A program made the position numbers and the translations under genes. Positions 22,039 to 30,113 of a stretch of 64,000 nt of DNA are shown here, in pieces. The notes under the pieces were generated by a model. The model saw only the letters and a list, made by a program, of their open reading frames with translations, did no database searches and was not told the DNA's origin. The DNA is taken from positions 108,058 to 172,057 of the forward strand of contig NZ_SACS01000008.1 of NCBI RefSeq assembly GCF_004005945.1. Direction: 5' to 3'. Source of the DNA: Rheinheimera riviphila (GTDB lineage Bacteria; Pseudomonadota; Gammaproteobacteria; Enterobacterales; Alteromonadaceae). Numbering within the stretch: position 1 is the stretch's first letter; the number at the start of each line of letters is the position of its first letter.

Positions 22039-22803
22039 ATGACCATCAATCCAGCTCAAAATAGTCGGCCAAGCCGCCGCAAATTACCACTCGTAAAAAC
22101 CTTAGCAACGCTGGCAACTGCCGCAGTTCTGTCAATGAGCCAGGCTCACGCCACTATCGTTGACATCGATTTTGAAGACTCAGCCTTTTCCGATGTCAGC
22201 CTGTTCGTCAACGGCGACACCGTAGAATACAAAAACGTATTATTTAAAACAGAAAGTTTGGACGACGGTTTATCAGGTGCGCTGATTGACGGTAGTGATC
22301 CATTTACTTTTTTCAATCTGGGTTTCCCAGGCAATAACATTTCTGCTTATTACGCCGCAGTAAACAACGGTTGGTTTTCGATCCAGCATAAAATCGCAGG
22401 TGCCGGTATTCGTCTGACCGGTCTGGATTTCAGCTTTATCGCGCCTTTGCCGGGCTTCCTTAATTTCACCGTAGGTCAGCTGGTCGTTGCCGGTCAGAAA
22501 GCCGATGGCAGCTTTAACTTTGCCTCCCGTGACTTCGCAGGCCAGGATGCTCAGGGTAACTGGCAGTTTGATACCTGGAACAGCATCAGCTCAGATCTGG
22601 GCGGCGGTAAGTTCACCAATATTTCGGTCCTTGCTTGTTTATACACAGACACCGGTGCTTGTGTATTTGTTGACAACAATCAGGCGCAATTTGCAGTTGA
22701 TAATCTGGCCGTTGATGTTGCGGCGCCAGCTACTGTAGGTCTGTTTGCTCTCTCATTGGCAGGTCTGTTTGCTGCCAACCGTCGCCGTCAACAAGCCAAA
22801 TAA
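22039..22803 (+). CDS. Secreted protein with PEP-CTERM-like C-terminal sorting tail, 254 aa
   Basis: The N-terminal signal peptide runs to about residue 39 (LATAAVLSMSQAHA). The mature part is a beta-rich domain beginning IVDIDFEDSAFSDVS, with a conserved-looking QFAVDNLAVD just before the tail. The tail has the three parts of a PEP-CTERM signal: a short proline motif (AAPAT, where the usual motif is PEP), a hydrophobic helix (VGLFALSLAGLFAA) and a basic end (NRRRQQAK). Exosortase-type processing is therefore possible but the degenerate motif leaves doubt. No strong ribosome binding site precedes ATG 22039. It stands 19 bases before the S8 protease gene, so the two are probably one operon. 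Confidence 0.72.
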   Translation: MTINPAQNSRPSRRKLPLVKTLATLATAAVLSMSQAHATIVDIDFEDSAFSDVSLFVNGDTVEYKNVLFKTESLDDGLSGALIDGSDPFTFFNLGFPGNNISAYYAAVNNGWFSIQHKIAGAGIRLTGLDFSFIAPLPGFLNFTVGQLVVAGQKADGSFNFASRDFAGQDAQGNWQFDTWNSISSDLGGGKFTNISVLACLYTDTGACVFVDNNQAQFAVDNLAVDVAAPATVGLFALSLAGLFAANRRRQQAK

Positions 22804-22822
22804 TAATTAAAAAGGAACTGTG

Positions 22823-25800
22823 ATGAAATTATCTCAAATGTCGCTCGCCGTAGCGGCGGTACTCGCTGCTTCTTTCGCAGCACAAGCTTCAGAAGTACGT
22901 CGTCCGTACGTGGTGCAACTAGCCGCAGCGCCTGCTGCTTCTTATACCGGTGGTGTTGCTGGTTTTGCGGCTACTAAACCTGCTGCTGGTCAGAAACTCG
23001 ATGTTGATGCTTCTGCTGTGCAAAATTATCTCGGTTATTTAGACCAGGTTCATTCAAATGTCTTGGCAGCAGTTCCAGCAGTGGAAGCCATCCATCAATT
23101 TAATCTGGTGTTTAACGGTTTCACTGCGATGCTGACTGACGCTGAAGTTCGCGCGCTGAAGAAAAACAGCAGCGTCGCACAAATTCAGGTCGATGAACCG
23201 CATGAATTAACCACCAACTATACGCCAGCCTTTCTGAGTCTGGACGCCGCTGACGGTATTTGGGCGAAAGCCGGTGGCCAGGGTGCTGCCGGTGAAGATA
23301 TCATCATCGGTATTATCGACAGTGGTGTCTCTCCGGAAAACCCGGCTTTTGCTGATCGTGTTGATGCCGACGGCATCCCGACTTTTGATTTAGGCGCGAC
23401 TCAGGTGTTTGGTCCGGCACCGGCAAAATGGAAAGGTGAATGTTCGCCTGGCGAAGGTTTCAGCTTAAGTAACTGTAATAACAAACTGATTGGTGCACAG
23501 TTCTTTGATGCAACCTATCGCTCAGTTGTGGCGCAAGGGTTGTATACCCCGCACTGGTCAGATTTTAAATCACCACGTGACAACGGTGGCCACGGTACTC
23601 ACACAGCGACCACTGCCGGTGGTAATGCTAATGTCATGTCAAACGTGAATGGCGTCGCGATGGGCAAAGCTTCAGGTATCGCGCCGCGTGCCCGTATCGC
23701 AGCTTATAAAGTGTGCTGGAGTTACCAGGATCCAGCCAACGTCTTACTGCCGAAAAACTCCTGTTTTACCGGCGATAACGTTGCAGCCATTGAAAAAGCC
23801 GTCAAAGACGGTGTTGATGTACTGAACTATTCAATCAGCGGCAGCCAGACTTCCGTCAATGATGCCGTGGAACTTGCTTTCCTTGGTGCGACGAATGCGG
23901 GTGTGTTTGTTTCTGCTTCTGCCGGTAACAGTGGTCCAGGCAACGCTGTTGCTCACTTAGGCCCTTGGTTAACGACAGTGGGTGCTTCTACACATGACCG
24001 TTTTAATGCCGGTAACGTGATCCTCGGCAACGGCGCTTCTTATGAAGGTGGTTCGTTAAATGGTGCAGCTTTAGCTGCTTCGACCTTTATTCTGGCACGT
24101 GATGCGGCCAAAGAAGGTGCAAACCTGACCAACGCTGCTTTATGTTTCGGTAGTGCTGATGGTGTCAGCTTATTAGACCCATTAAAAGTTGCTGGCAAAG
24201 TGGTGGTTTGTGACCGCGGCAGCAATGTGTTAGTGAATAAATCTCAGGCGGTAAAAGAAACCGGCGGTATCGGTATTGTGATTGGTAACGTTCTGTTGAC
24301 CAACAATACGATTACCTCGATTGACCATGGCATTCCTGCAGTACACATCGACAAAGTCAGTACCGATGCCGTCAAGGCCTATTTAGCGACTGAACCTGCG
24401 GCAACTCTGGCAATGAGCAAATTCGCTGCCAAAAAAGGTACTGTTGCAGCGCCTGTTATGGCCGCGTTTTCGTCACGGGGTCCAAACCGTGGGTATCCAA
24501 ATATCCTGAAACCAGATTTAACCGCACCTGGTGTGGAAATCCTGGCTGGTTATACACCGACGCTAAACGAAGCGCAGCGCAATGATGTTGCCAATGGTGC
24601 AGCTGCACCTGCGGCCTGGAATTTCCTGCAGGGTACTTCAATGTCAAGCCCGCACATTGCTGGCTTAGGCGCACTGTTAAAACAACAATATCCGAACTGG
24701 ACACCAGCGATGATCAAATCTGCGCTGATGACCACAGGGAGCATGACTTTTGCTGATGCGCAGCCAGGTCAGGCTGCAGGTCAGTTACCTTGGGCTCAGG
24801 GTGCTGGTCATGTAGTACCGAACAAAGCTGCGGTACCAGGTCTGGTGTATGATATTCAACCAGTTGATTATACACGCTATTTGTGTAGCATTAGCTTGCC
24901 AAGCATCCCACAGTCAACCTGTAATGCAGTGGGTAAGATCTCTGATGTGAACCTGAACCTGCCATCTATTACCTTGGCTAACGTGTTAGGTAAAACAACC
25001 GTCACGCGTACTGTGACCCATGTTGGTACTGGCACCGCAACTTACACTGCATCATCCAGCATTCCTGGTTTTAGCATTGATGTGGTTCCTGCAACGCTGA
25101 CCTTAGCTCCAGGCCAATCAGCAAGCTTCACTGCAACGGTAACCCGTACCAGTGCCGCTTTAAACACCTGGGCCTTTGGTTCATTAAAATGGACTGACGG
25201 TGCAACAGTCGTGAGTGTTCCGGTATCTGCTAAAGGTACTGGTTTAGCTGCCGCAAGTGCGTTGTATAGCGAAAACGTGAAAGGCAACATTCTGTACACC
25301 GTTGGTACTGGTTTTGCCGGCGCCATGACATCTCAAGTGGGCGGCTTAAAAGCTGCGACTGTGAAGAGTCTGACCATCGGTCAAGCCACACCTGGTACAA
25401 TTGAGACCTCAGCACAGTTAGCTGCAGCTTGTTTAAGTGGCGCTAAAGGTACTGTGTTACAAACGGTTGTTGCTCCAGCAAACACGCTGGTATTAAAAGC
25501 AGCAACTTATAATGCAGAAACCAGCGGTCACAGCATGCCTGGTGGTGACGACATTGACATGGTGTTAATGAATCCTGCCAATACGGTTGTTGCAACCAGC
25601 TTACGAGCCGGTTCAGATGAAGAAGTTCAGCTGATGACGCCAGCAGCAGGTACTTATAAGGTCTGTTTAGGTGGTTATGGTCTGGCAAGTGGCACCCAAT
25701 CTGACTTTAATTTGTCAACCTGGGCAGTGACCACTGCTGATAAAGGCGGTAATTTCAAACTGGTGCTGCCAGGTTCTGCGACTATCGGTGGTTCAGCGAC

Positions 25801-25966
25801 CACAGCGGTGAGCTGGTCAGGTCTGGCGACCGGTAAACGTTATATGGCGGCTATCCGTTATATCGTTGCGGGTTCAGTGCAAGGTACGACCTTGGTACGT
25901 GTCGAAACCAACGATCCGTTACCAGAAGTTACCCGCGTAAAACCTGTGGTCGTTGCTGCTAACTAA
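22823..25966 (+). CDS. Secreted subtilisin-like (S8) serine protease with PA domain, 1047 aa
   Basis: An exported protease of the plant-subtilase-like layout. Signal peptide (1-23, ending AAQA), an I9-type propeptide (about 25-130, RRPYVVQLAAAPA), then the catalytic domain with D166 (IIDSGV), H257 (GGHGTHTA), oxyanion N369 (AGNSGPG) and S606 (GTSMSSPHIAG). A PA domain is inserted at about 450-530 (AGKVVVCDRG). A fibronectin-like domain follows the catalytic part (TVTRTVTHVG, then LTLAPGQSASF), and a further about 200 residues end the protein. The start is ATG 22823, preceded by AAAGGAACTGTG; a GTG one codon earlier is less likely. A terminator follows. It probably degrades proteins outside the cell. 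Confidence 0.95.
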   Translation: MKLSQMSLAVAAVLAASFAAQASEVRRPYVVQLAAAPAASYTGGVAGFAATKPAAGQKLDVDASAVQNYLGYLDQVHSNVLAAVPAVEAIHQFNLVFNGFTAMLTDAEVRALKKNSSVAQIQVDEPHELTTNYTPAFLSLDAADGIWAKAGGQGAAGEDIIIGIIDSGVSPENPAFADRVDADGIPTFDLGATQVFGPAPAKWKGECSPGEGFSLSNCNNKLIGAQFFDATYRSVVAQGLYTPHWSDFKSPRDNGGHGTHTATTAGGNANVMSNVNGVAMGKASGIAPRARIAAYKVCWSYQDPANVLLPKNSCFTGDNVAAIEKAVKDGVDVLNYSISGSQTSVNDAVELAFLGATNAGVFVSASAGNSGPGNAVAHLGPWLTTVGASTHDRFNAGNVILGNGASYEGGSLNGAALAASTFILARDAAKEGANLTNAALCFGSADGVSLLDPLKVAGKVVVCDRGSNVLVNKSQAVKETGGIGIVIGNVLLTNNTITSIDHGIPAVHIDKVSTDAVKAYLATEPAATLAMSKFAAKKGTVAAPVMAAFSSRGPNRGYPNILKPDLTAPGVEILAGYTPTLNEAQRNDVANGAAAPAAWNFLQGTSMSSPHIAGLGALLKQQYPNWTPAMIKSALMTTGSMTFADAQPGQAAGQLPWAQGAGHVVPNKAAVPGLVYDIQPVDYTRYLCSISLPSIPQSTCNAVGKISDVNLNLPSITLANVLGKTTVTRTVTHVGTGTATYTASSSIPGFSIDVVPATLTLAPGQSASFTATVTRTSAALNTWAFGSLKWTDGATVVSVPVSAKGTGLAAASALYSENVKGNILYTVGTGFAGAMTSQVGGLKAATVKSLTIGQATPGTIETSAQLAAACLSGAKGTVLQTVVAPANTLVLKAATYNAETSGHSMPGGDDIDMVLMNPANTVVATSLRAGSDEEVQLMTPAAGTYKVCLGGYGLASGTQSDFNLSTWAVTTADKGGNFKLVLPGSATIGGSATTAVSWSGLATGKRYMAAIRYIVAGSVQGTTLVRVETNDPLPEVTRVKPVVVAAN

Positions 25967-25981
25967 GCATCGGTCTTCATG

Positions 25982-26010
25982 AAAAAAACAGCAGCTTCGG
26001 CTGCTGTTTT
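25982..26010 (+). terminator. Intrinsic terminator of the S8 protease unit
   Basis: The stem AAACAGCAGC / GCTGCTGTTT closes a TTCG tetraloop and ends in a T run, 16 bases after the stop codon. Confidence 0.92.
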
Positions 26011-26066
26011 GCTTTGGAGCCTCTCATGATGATGAATTTTTCGATGGTGGTTGCCAGTATATCCAA

Positions 26067-26092
26067 TAAAAAAGAGGGCGCCAAAGCGCCCC
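26067..26092 (-). terminator. Intrinsic terminator of the first TonB receptor
   Basis: On the minus strand GGGCGC / GCGCCC with a TTTG loop is followed by CTCTTTTTT. It lies about 25 bases past the receptor stop codon. Confidence 0.85.
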
Positions 26093-26117
26093 CAAAGTTC
26101 CAGGTTTGGCAGAACGT

Positions 26118-28751
26118 TTAAAACTTGTAGGTGTAACGTAAGGTCCAGACACGGCCTAACCAGTCATGCACTGAACTGGCATAACCATTGGTGGGCGATG
26201 AAGCGTAAGGCGGCTCTTTATCGGTCAGATTGCGCACGGTAAATTGCACTTTGTTCTGGTCATTAAAGTGATAACCCAGGCTGGCGCTTAAGGTAAGCCA
26301 ACTATCGACGGTGTCGTTATCAAATTTAAAATCACCGTCACCCAAGGAGCTGGTGTAATGCGCGGACAAACTGGCGTTCCAGTCGTTCAATGACCAATCC
26401 AGACCTGAGTCGGCCACAAATTCCGGACGGGCCGTTTCGCTGGCACCGCTCAGTTTCCCCAGTAAGTCTTCAGCCGGGTCATCTTTGGTTAACTGGCGCT
26501 CATAACTTAAGGTGCGGGTCGCAGCAAAATACGGTTTAAAATCACCAATCTCAGTGCTGAGCTTGTAATCGATTTTAATATCAACACCATCGGTGTCCTG
26601 GGCGCCGACGTTAAAAAAACCAGTCCGTAAAAATACCAGGTCGTTGCCGGCATCCATCACACAACCAAAGGCTCCGGCTAAAGCAGCTTCTGAAGTGACT
26701 TTTGGTGCCGAGCCATCAATACAGGCTTTAAGCGTGGTATTGGCATCAACATCAACAATATCGGTGTGCTGATAACGCCAATAGTCGACGGTCATGTTCA
26801 AATCTTCGGTCAGGTTCCAAGATAAACCGATGTTCATCGCTTCAGAATTTTCAGCGTCCAGTCCTTTGTTACCCAAAGTTTCCTGATCGTATTCCAGTTC
26901 ACCGGTTGGGTTCCCAAACTCACCACACAAAGCACTAAAAGGCGTGCCCGCACCGCAATCGATATAGTTTGAACCTAAAGAAGTACCGGCACCCAGTTCA
27001 GATAATGAAGGTGCACGAAAACCGGTACTCCAACTGGCGCGCAAAATTAAATCATCAGTGGCACGGTAACGCAGCGACACTTTAGGATTAGCGTCACCAC
27101 CAAAATCGCTGTAGTGGTCATAACGAATAGCAGTAATCGCATCGAGTTTTTCGGTCAGCGGAATATTAAACTCGCCATAAAAGGCATATTGGGTACGATC
27201 GGCGGCTGCATCACTGGCGCCTAAGGTGGTCACGCCGCCATTTTGGGCGATAAGAGCAGGGCGGTCGAAAATGTCTTCACTGCGGTATTCACCACCAAAC
27301 ACCGCTTTTATTGCGCCATTGTCTAAATCGTATACATCACCGGCAATATTAAAATCCCAGGAAAACACGTCAGATTCACCAACTCTTGGCGCAGCTTCAC
27401 GTAAACCAGCAACGACCGAAGGATCAGTATCACGACCTAAGTTAAACGGATTAAAAGTGCCGTTCAGTGCCGCCGCGCGCATCCTATCGACACTGAAATA
27501 GCCAGAGGTGTGAATAACTTCGTTTTCAGATTTACCCACAGTGGCCGCGGTTTCCCAGGCCCAGTAATGGAGTTCACCACGAATGCCAGCTAACAAACGA
27601 TAGCTGGTGGCATCGTACTCTTGGGTGCGGATTTCCGGATAACGTGAACGGACCCGGATATTATTGACGCTACCGTTTTTGGCATCTTCGGCTTTGGCCC
27701 AGGCCGGAATAGTCGCCAAATTGCCATTTAAAGTGTAGTCAAAAGATCCCGCTGAATCGTAAGCACCGCCGGTATTGGCCTGGTACATGGCTTCGGCAAA
27801 AAACTCTTTGTTGTCGCCCATGCGGTAGATGTGGTTCAGGGTGGTGCCAACGTTTTTGGTGTCGGGTTGAATGGCGCGTTCAATGACATAATCGTACTGA
27901 CAGCGCGCGCCGCCGTTACTTCTGTTGCTGCCACACCAGAGCTCTGCGAAATCTTTGCCATCGATGGTGACCCGGGTCGACGATTTAAAAGTAACGTCGA
28001 TTGGCCGGTCACTGTTCATTAATTTTTCGCGATCGTAATAATCAATGACTAAAGTGGTATTGCTGTTTTCGGTGGCAAAACCACCGGCGTAGGTCAGGTT
28101 GGTGCGGCCAAAATCGCTGGCAGCGGTATCATCACCGTACATGGCCGATAATTCATGGCCTTCAAAATCTTTACGCAAAATGAAGTTGATGACACCGGCG
28201 ATCGCATCAGAGCCGTACACCGACGAGGCGCCATCGGTTAATACTTCGACCCGTTCAATCGCTGACATGGGGATGGCGTTGACGTTCACAAACGAGTCAA
28301 AGCCATTGGAAAATGAGTCAACCGCAACGCGGCGACCATTCACCAACACCAACGTCGAACTGGAACCCAGGCCGCGCAAGCTGACACCAGCTGCGCCTGG
28401 TGGCGTGCCGTCAGAGCCTGCGACATTGCCGTTGTCGGTAAAAGTACCGGCGCTGGAGGCTTGTGGTAAATCCTTTAAAAAGGACGACACGCTGTCGTAA
28501 CCTTTTTTGATCAGGTCGTCTTTGGTGAACACTTGCAGTGGGTTCGCACCTTCCATATCAACGCCTTTTAAGCGTGAGCCGGTGACTTCAATTTTTTCGA
28601 TACTTTTGGCTTTTAATTCTGCTTCAGTAGGTTCAGTTTGTTGGGCTATAACCGGTTGTACACCTGCCATCGCCAACAGCGTCGCTGCAAATAACCTGCT
28701 GTATTGGGTATTGATTTGAAAGTGCTTGTGCTTCATTTTTGCAAATTTCAT
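26118..28751 (-). CDS. TonB-dependent receptor, 877 aa
   Basis: An outer-membrane active transporter powered by TonB. A signal peptide ends near residue 36 (AMAGVQPVIAQ). The plug has IEKIEVTGSRLKG, VSLRGLGSSSTLVLVNGRR and VEVLTDGASSVYGSDAIAGV. The barrel ends in WTLRYTYKF with the terminal aromatic residue needed for outer-membrane insertion. The family (oxidoreductase-type or peptide-type receptor of Alteromonadales and Xanthomonadales) often imports peptides or glycans; the ligand is not deducible. The start ATG 28751 is supported by TGAGGA upstream. A long structured leader with a tiny ORF precedes it (see 28828-29077). Confidence 0.93.
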   Translation of the reverse strand: MKFAKMKHKHFQINTQYSRLFAATLLAMAGVQPVIAQQTEPTEAELKAKSIEKIEVTGSRLKGVDMEGANPLQVFTKDDLIKKGYDSVSSFLKDLPQASSAGTFTDNGNVAGSDGTPPGAAGVSLRGLGSSSTLVLVNGRRVAVDSFSNGFDSFVNVNAIPMSAIERVEVLTDGASSVYGSDAIAGVINFILRKDFEGHELSAMYGDDTAASDFGRTNLTYAGGFATENSNTTLVIDYYDREKLMNSDRPIDVTFKSSTRVTIDGKDFAELWCGSNRSNGGARCQYDYVIERAIQPDTKNVGTTLNHIYRMGDNKEFFAEAMYQANTGGAYDSAGSFDYTLNGNLATIPAWAKAEDAKNGSVNNIRVRSRYPEIRTQEYDATSYRLLAGIRGELHYWAWETAATVGKSENEVIHTSGYFSVDRMRAAALNGTFNPFNLGRDTDPSVVAGLREAAPRVGESDVFSWDFNIAGDVYDLDNGAIKAVFGGEYRSEDIFDRPALIAQNGGVTTLGASDAAADRTQYAFYGEFNIPLTEKLDAITAIRYDHYSDFGGDANPKVSLRYRATDDLILRASWSTGFRAPSLSELGAGTSLGSNYIDCGAGTPFSALCGEFGNPTGELEYDQETLGNKGLDAENSEAMNIGLSWNLTEDLNMTVDYWRYQHTDIVDVDANTTLKACIDGSAPKVTSEAALAGAFGCVMDAGNDLVFLRTGFFNVGAQDTDGVDIKIDYKLSTEIGDFKPYFAATRTLSYERQLTKDDPAEDLLGKLSGASETARPEFVADSGLDWSLNDWNASLSAHYTSSLGDGDFKFDNDTVDSWLTLSASLGYHFNDQNKVQFTVRNLTDKEPPYASSPTNGYASSVHDWLGRVWTLRYTYKF

Positions 28752-28827
28752 AACATTCCTCAGGACTTATTCGTTGCCTTTTCGGCAATCTTGGGTGATT
28801 TAGCAAACAATCGAATAAGACACAGAG

Positions 28828-28997
28828 GGATCAAGATCCAGCGCTTTTGCGATCCTAAGTTGACACGCTCAGGACGATCGCAAAACGCAGCAAACACGCC
28901 ATTTACGCAAAGAAATCAGCTGCGCAAACAAATCAGGCGTTAAGCAAGGATGTTGATGGACGTTAGTGCTCCAGAACCCTCTGCATCAGGCAAAGGG
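28828..28997 (-). promoter_or_regulatory. Structured 5' leader of the TonB receptor: three hairpins
   Basis: Read on the minus strand, three inverted repeats lie between the tiny ORF and the receptor. At 28977-28997, CCCTTTGC / GCAGAGGG (one G-T pair) closes a 5-base loop, 5 bases past the ORF stop. At 28841-28888, TTTTGCGATC / GATCGCAAAA is a perfect 10-bp stem with a 21-base loop, extended by GCG/CGC across one bulge. At 28828-28839, GGATC / GATCC has a 2-base loop. None is followed by a T run, so these are not plain terminators. Attenuation or RNA-based control of the receptor is inference. Confidence 0.5.
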
Positions 28998-29002
28998 GGT
29001 GG

Positions 29003-29077
29003 CTAATTATTAAACCACTCGGACAGGTAATAAGGAGAGTAATAGTAAGAGCTAAGATTGGCAGCAAGCTTTTGCAT
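29003..29077 (-). CDS. Tyrosine-rich 24-residue ORF, putative leader peptide
   Basis: ATG 29077 is preceded by AAGGAG at ideal spacing (6 bases), one of the best binding sites in the window. The product ends in TAG at 29003. It begins MQKLAANLSS and continues YYYSPYYLSEWFNN: five Tyr within seven residues, plus Trp and Phe. It has no signal peptide and no known family. An 8-bp hairpin starts just behind the stop and the TonB receptor gene begins about 250 bases further on. A leader peptide sensing aromatic amino acid supply, or a free micropeptide, are both possible. Translation is well supported by the binding site; function is not. Confidence 0.55.
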   Translation of the reverse strand: MQKLAANLSSYYYSPYYLSEWFNN

Positions 29078-29142
29078 CTTCTTCTCCTTATATCAGTTTA
29101 AACAGTGAAATCGGGGATTAGCTACGCTGTGTGACCACGAAA

Positions 29143-29151
29143 ATATTAGCA
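29143..29151 (-). promoter_or_regulatory. Candidate extended -10 promoter for the leader ORF and TonB receptor
   Basis: The minus strand reads TGCTAATAT, an extended -10 element about 65 bases before the ORF start. There is no clear -35 at the right distance; a perfect TTGACA exists 35 bases further upstream but has no matching -10. A weak call. Confidence 0.3.
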
Positions 29152-29368
29152 GCAGCGCATGAACCAAAATTGTCTGTTTTGCTTTGTGTTGTCAAGTGAA
29201 TTTTTCTAACGCATTTTAGCTCTATGAATTACATCAGTTTTTTATTGAGTATCCTGTTGCTGGCTTGGCCTAAAGAACGCATTTTTTAAGGTAATCCACT
29301 AAATCTAAGCTTGCGCACAGCAAACAGAATTTTGCTGCGCTATATTGACTTCATCCAGATTCAAACGT

Positions 29369-29393
29369 ACATTTCAAACACTTGTTTAAATGT
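29369..29393 (+). promoter_or_regulatory. PsrA-type operator upstream of psrA
   Basis: ACATTT...AAATGT flanks the core CAAACACTTGTTTA; 18 of the 24 paired positions in this 25-base palindrome match. The core fits the known PsrA pattern of CAAAC and GTTTG-like halves separated by 2-4 bases. It ends 10 bases before the psrA start codon, which predicts autorepression relieved by long-chain fatty acyl ligands. Confidence 0.6.
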
Positions 29394-29403
29394 GCCAACT
29401 GAT

Positions 29404-30036
29404 ATGACCAGTAAACAAAATACCCAACAAAAAATTCTGGATGCTGCTGAGCGTTTATTCGCCGAAACTGGTTTTTCTGCGACGTCGCTGCGGCAAATTA
29501 CCAGTATGGCGGAAGTGAATCTGGCGTCGGTCAATTATCACTTCGGTTCAAAAAAAGAGCTGATCCAGGCGGTGCTGCAGCGGTATTTGTCGTTGTTGAT
29601 GCCAAGATTGGATCAGGAATTCACCCGCTTATTGGCGTCCCAACAACACAACGATCTGAGTAAAGTTCTGACGGTGTTTGTGATCCCACTGTTGGAGCTG
29701 AACAAAGTACAAAACCGCGGTACGACCTTGTTTTTACAGCTATTAGGCCGCGGTTACACCGATGTGCAAGGGCACTTGCGCTGGTTTTTTAATCATCATT
29801 ATGGCCGGACACTGGATAAATTTGTGCTGTTGGTACAGCAAAGTTGTCCGACACTGCCGGCCAGTGAAATCTTCTGGCGGCTGCATTTTTCGCTTGGCAC
29901 CATCGTCTTTACCATGGCGTCAAACGAAGCACTAAAAGATATCGCCGCTGCTGATTTTAACGAAATTGTGGAAATTGATGGGGTGATCAAAAGATTGATC
30001 CCTTATCTGGCGGCCGGGATCGCTGCACCAATATAA
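29404..30036 (+). CDS. psrA: TetR family regulator of fatty acid metabolism, PsrA type, 210 aa
   Basis: The N-terminal helix-turn-helix reads QKILDAAERLFAETGFSATS and VNLASVNYHFGSKKELIQAV, the latter almost identical in pattern to Pseudomonas PsrA. The C-terminal ligand domain has LLGRGYTDVQGHLRWFF, again PsrA-like. PsrA represses beta-oxidation genes and is released by fatty acids. The adjacent fadE gene supports this. I use ATG 29404 (MTSKQNTQQK) because the longer frame would run across the operator and adds 31 residues not typical of TetR proteins; no good binding site is visible for either start. Confidence 0.82.
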   Translation: MTSKQNTQQKILDAAERLFAETGFSATSLRQITSMAEVNLASVNYHFGSKKELIQAVLQRYLSLLMPRLDQEFTRLLASQQHNDLSKVLTVFVIPLLELNKVQNRGTTLFLQLLGRGYTDVQGHLRWFFNHHYGRTLDKFVLLVQQSCPTLPASEIFWRLHFSLGTIVFTMASNEALKDIAAADFNEIVEIDGVIKRLIPYLAAGIAAPI

Positions 30037-30113
30037 ATAGCTGTAATGCTTGTTGTTTTTTAATAGAAAGTAATTGCTTGTCTGACTGTAACCTCTGAAA
30101 AAGGACCAACCTT

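Noticed and set aside
21820..22059. 79-residue minus-strand ORF before the PEP-CTERM-like gene
   Set aside because: No binding site and no recognisable family, and it overlaps the start of a well supported gene.
29003..29077. PqqA-like or other RiPP precursor
   Set aside because: The peptide lacks the E-x3-Y motif of PqqA, and no maturase (radical SAM, YcaO, pqq genes) is adjacent. rimO is not a RiPP enzyme and is about 7.5 kb away.
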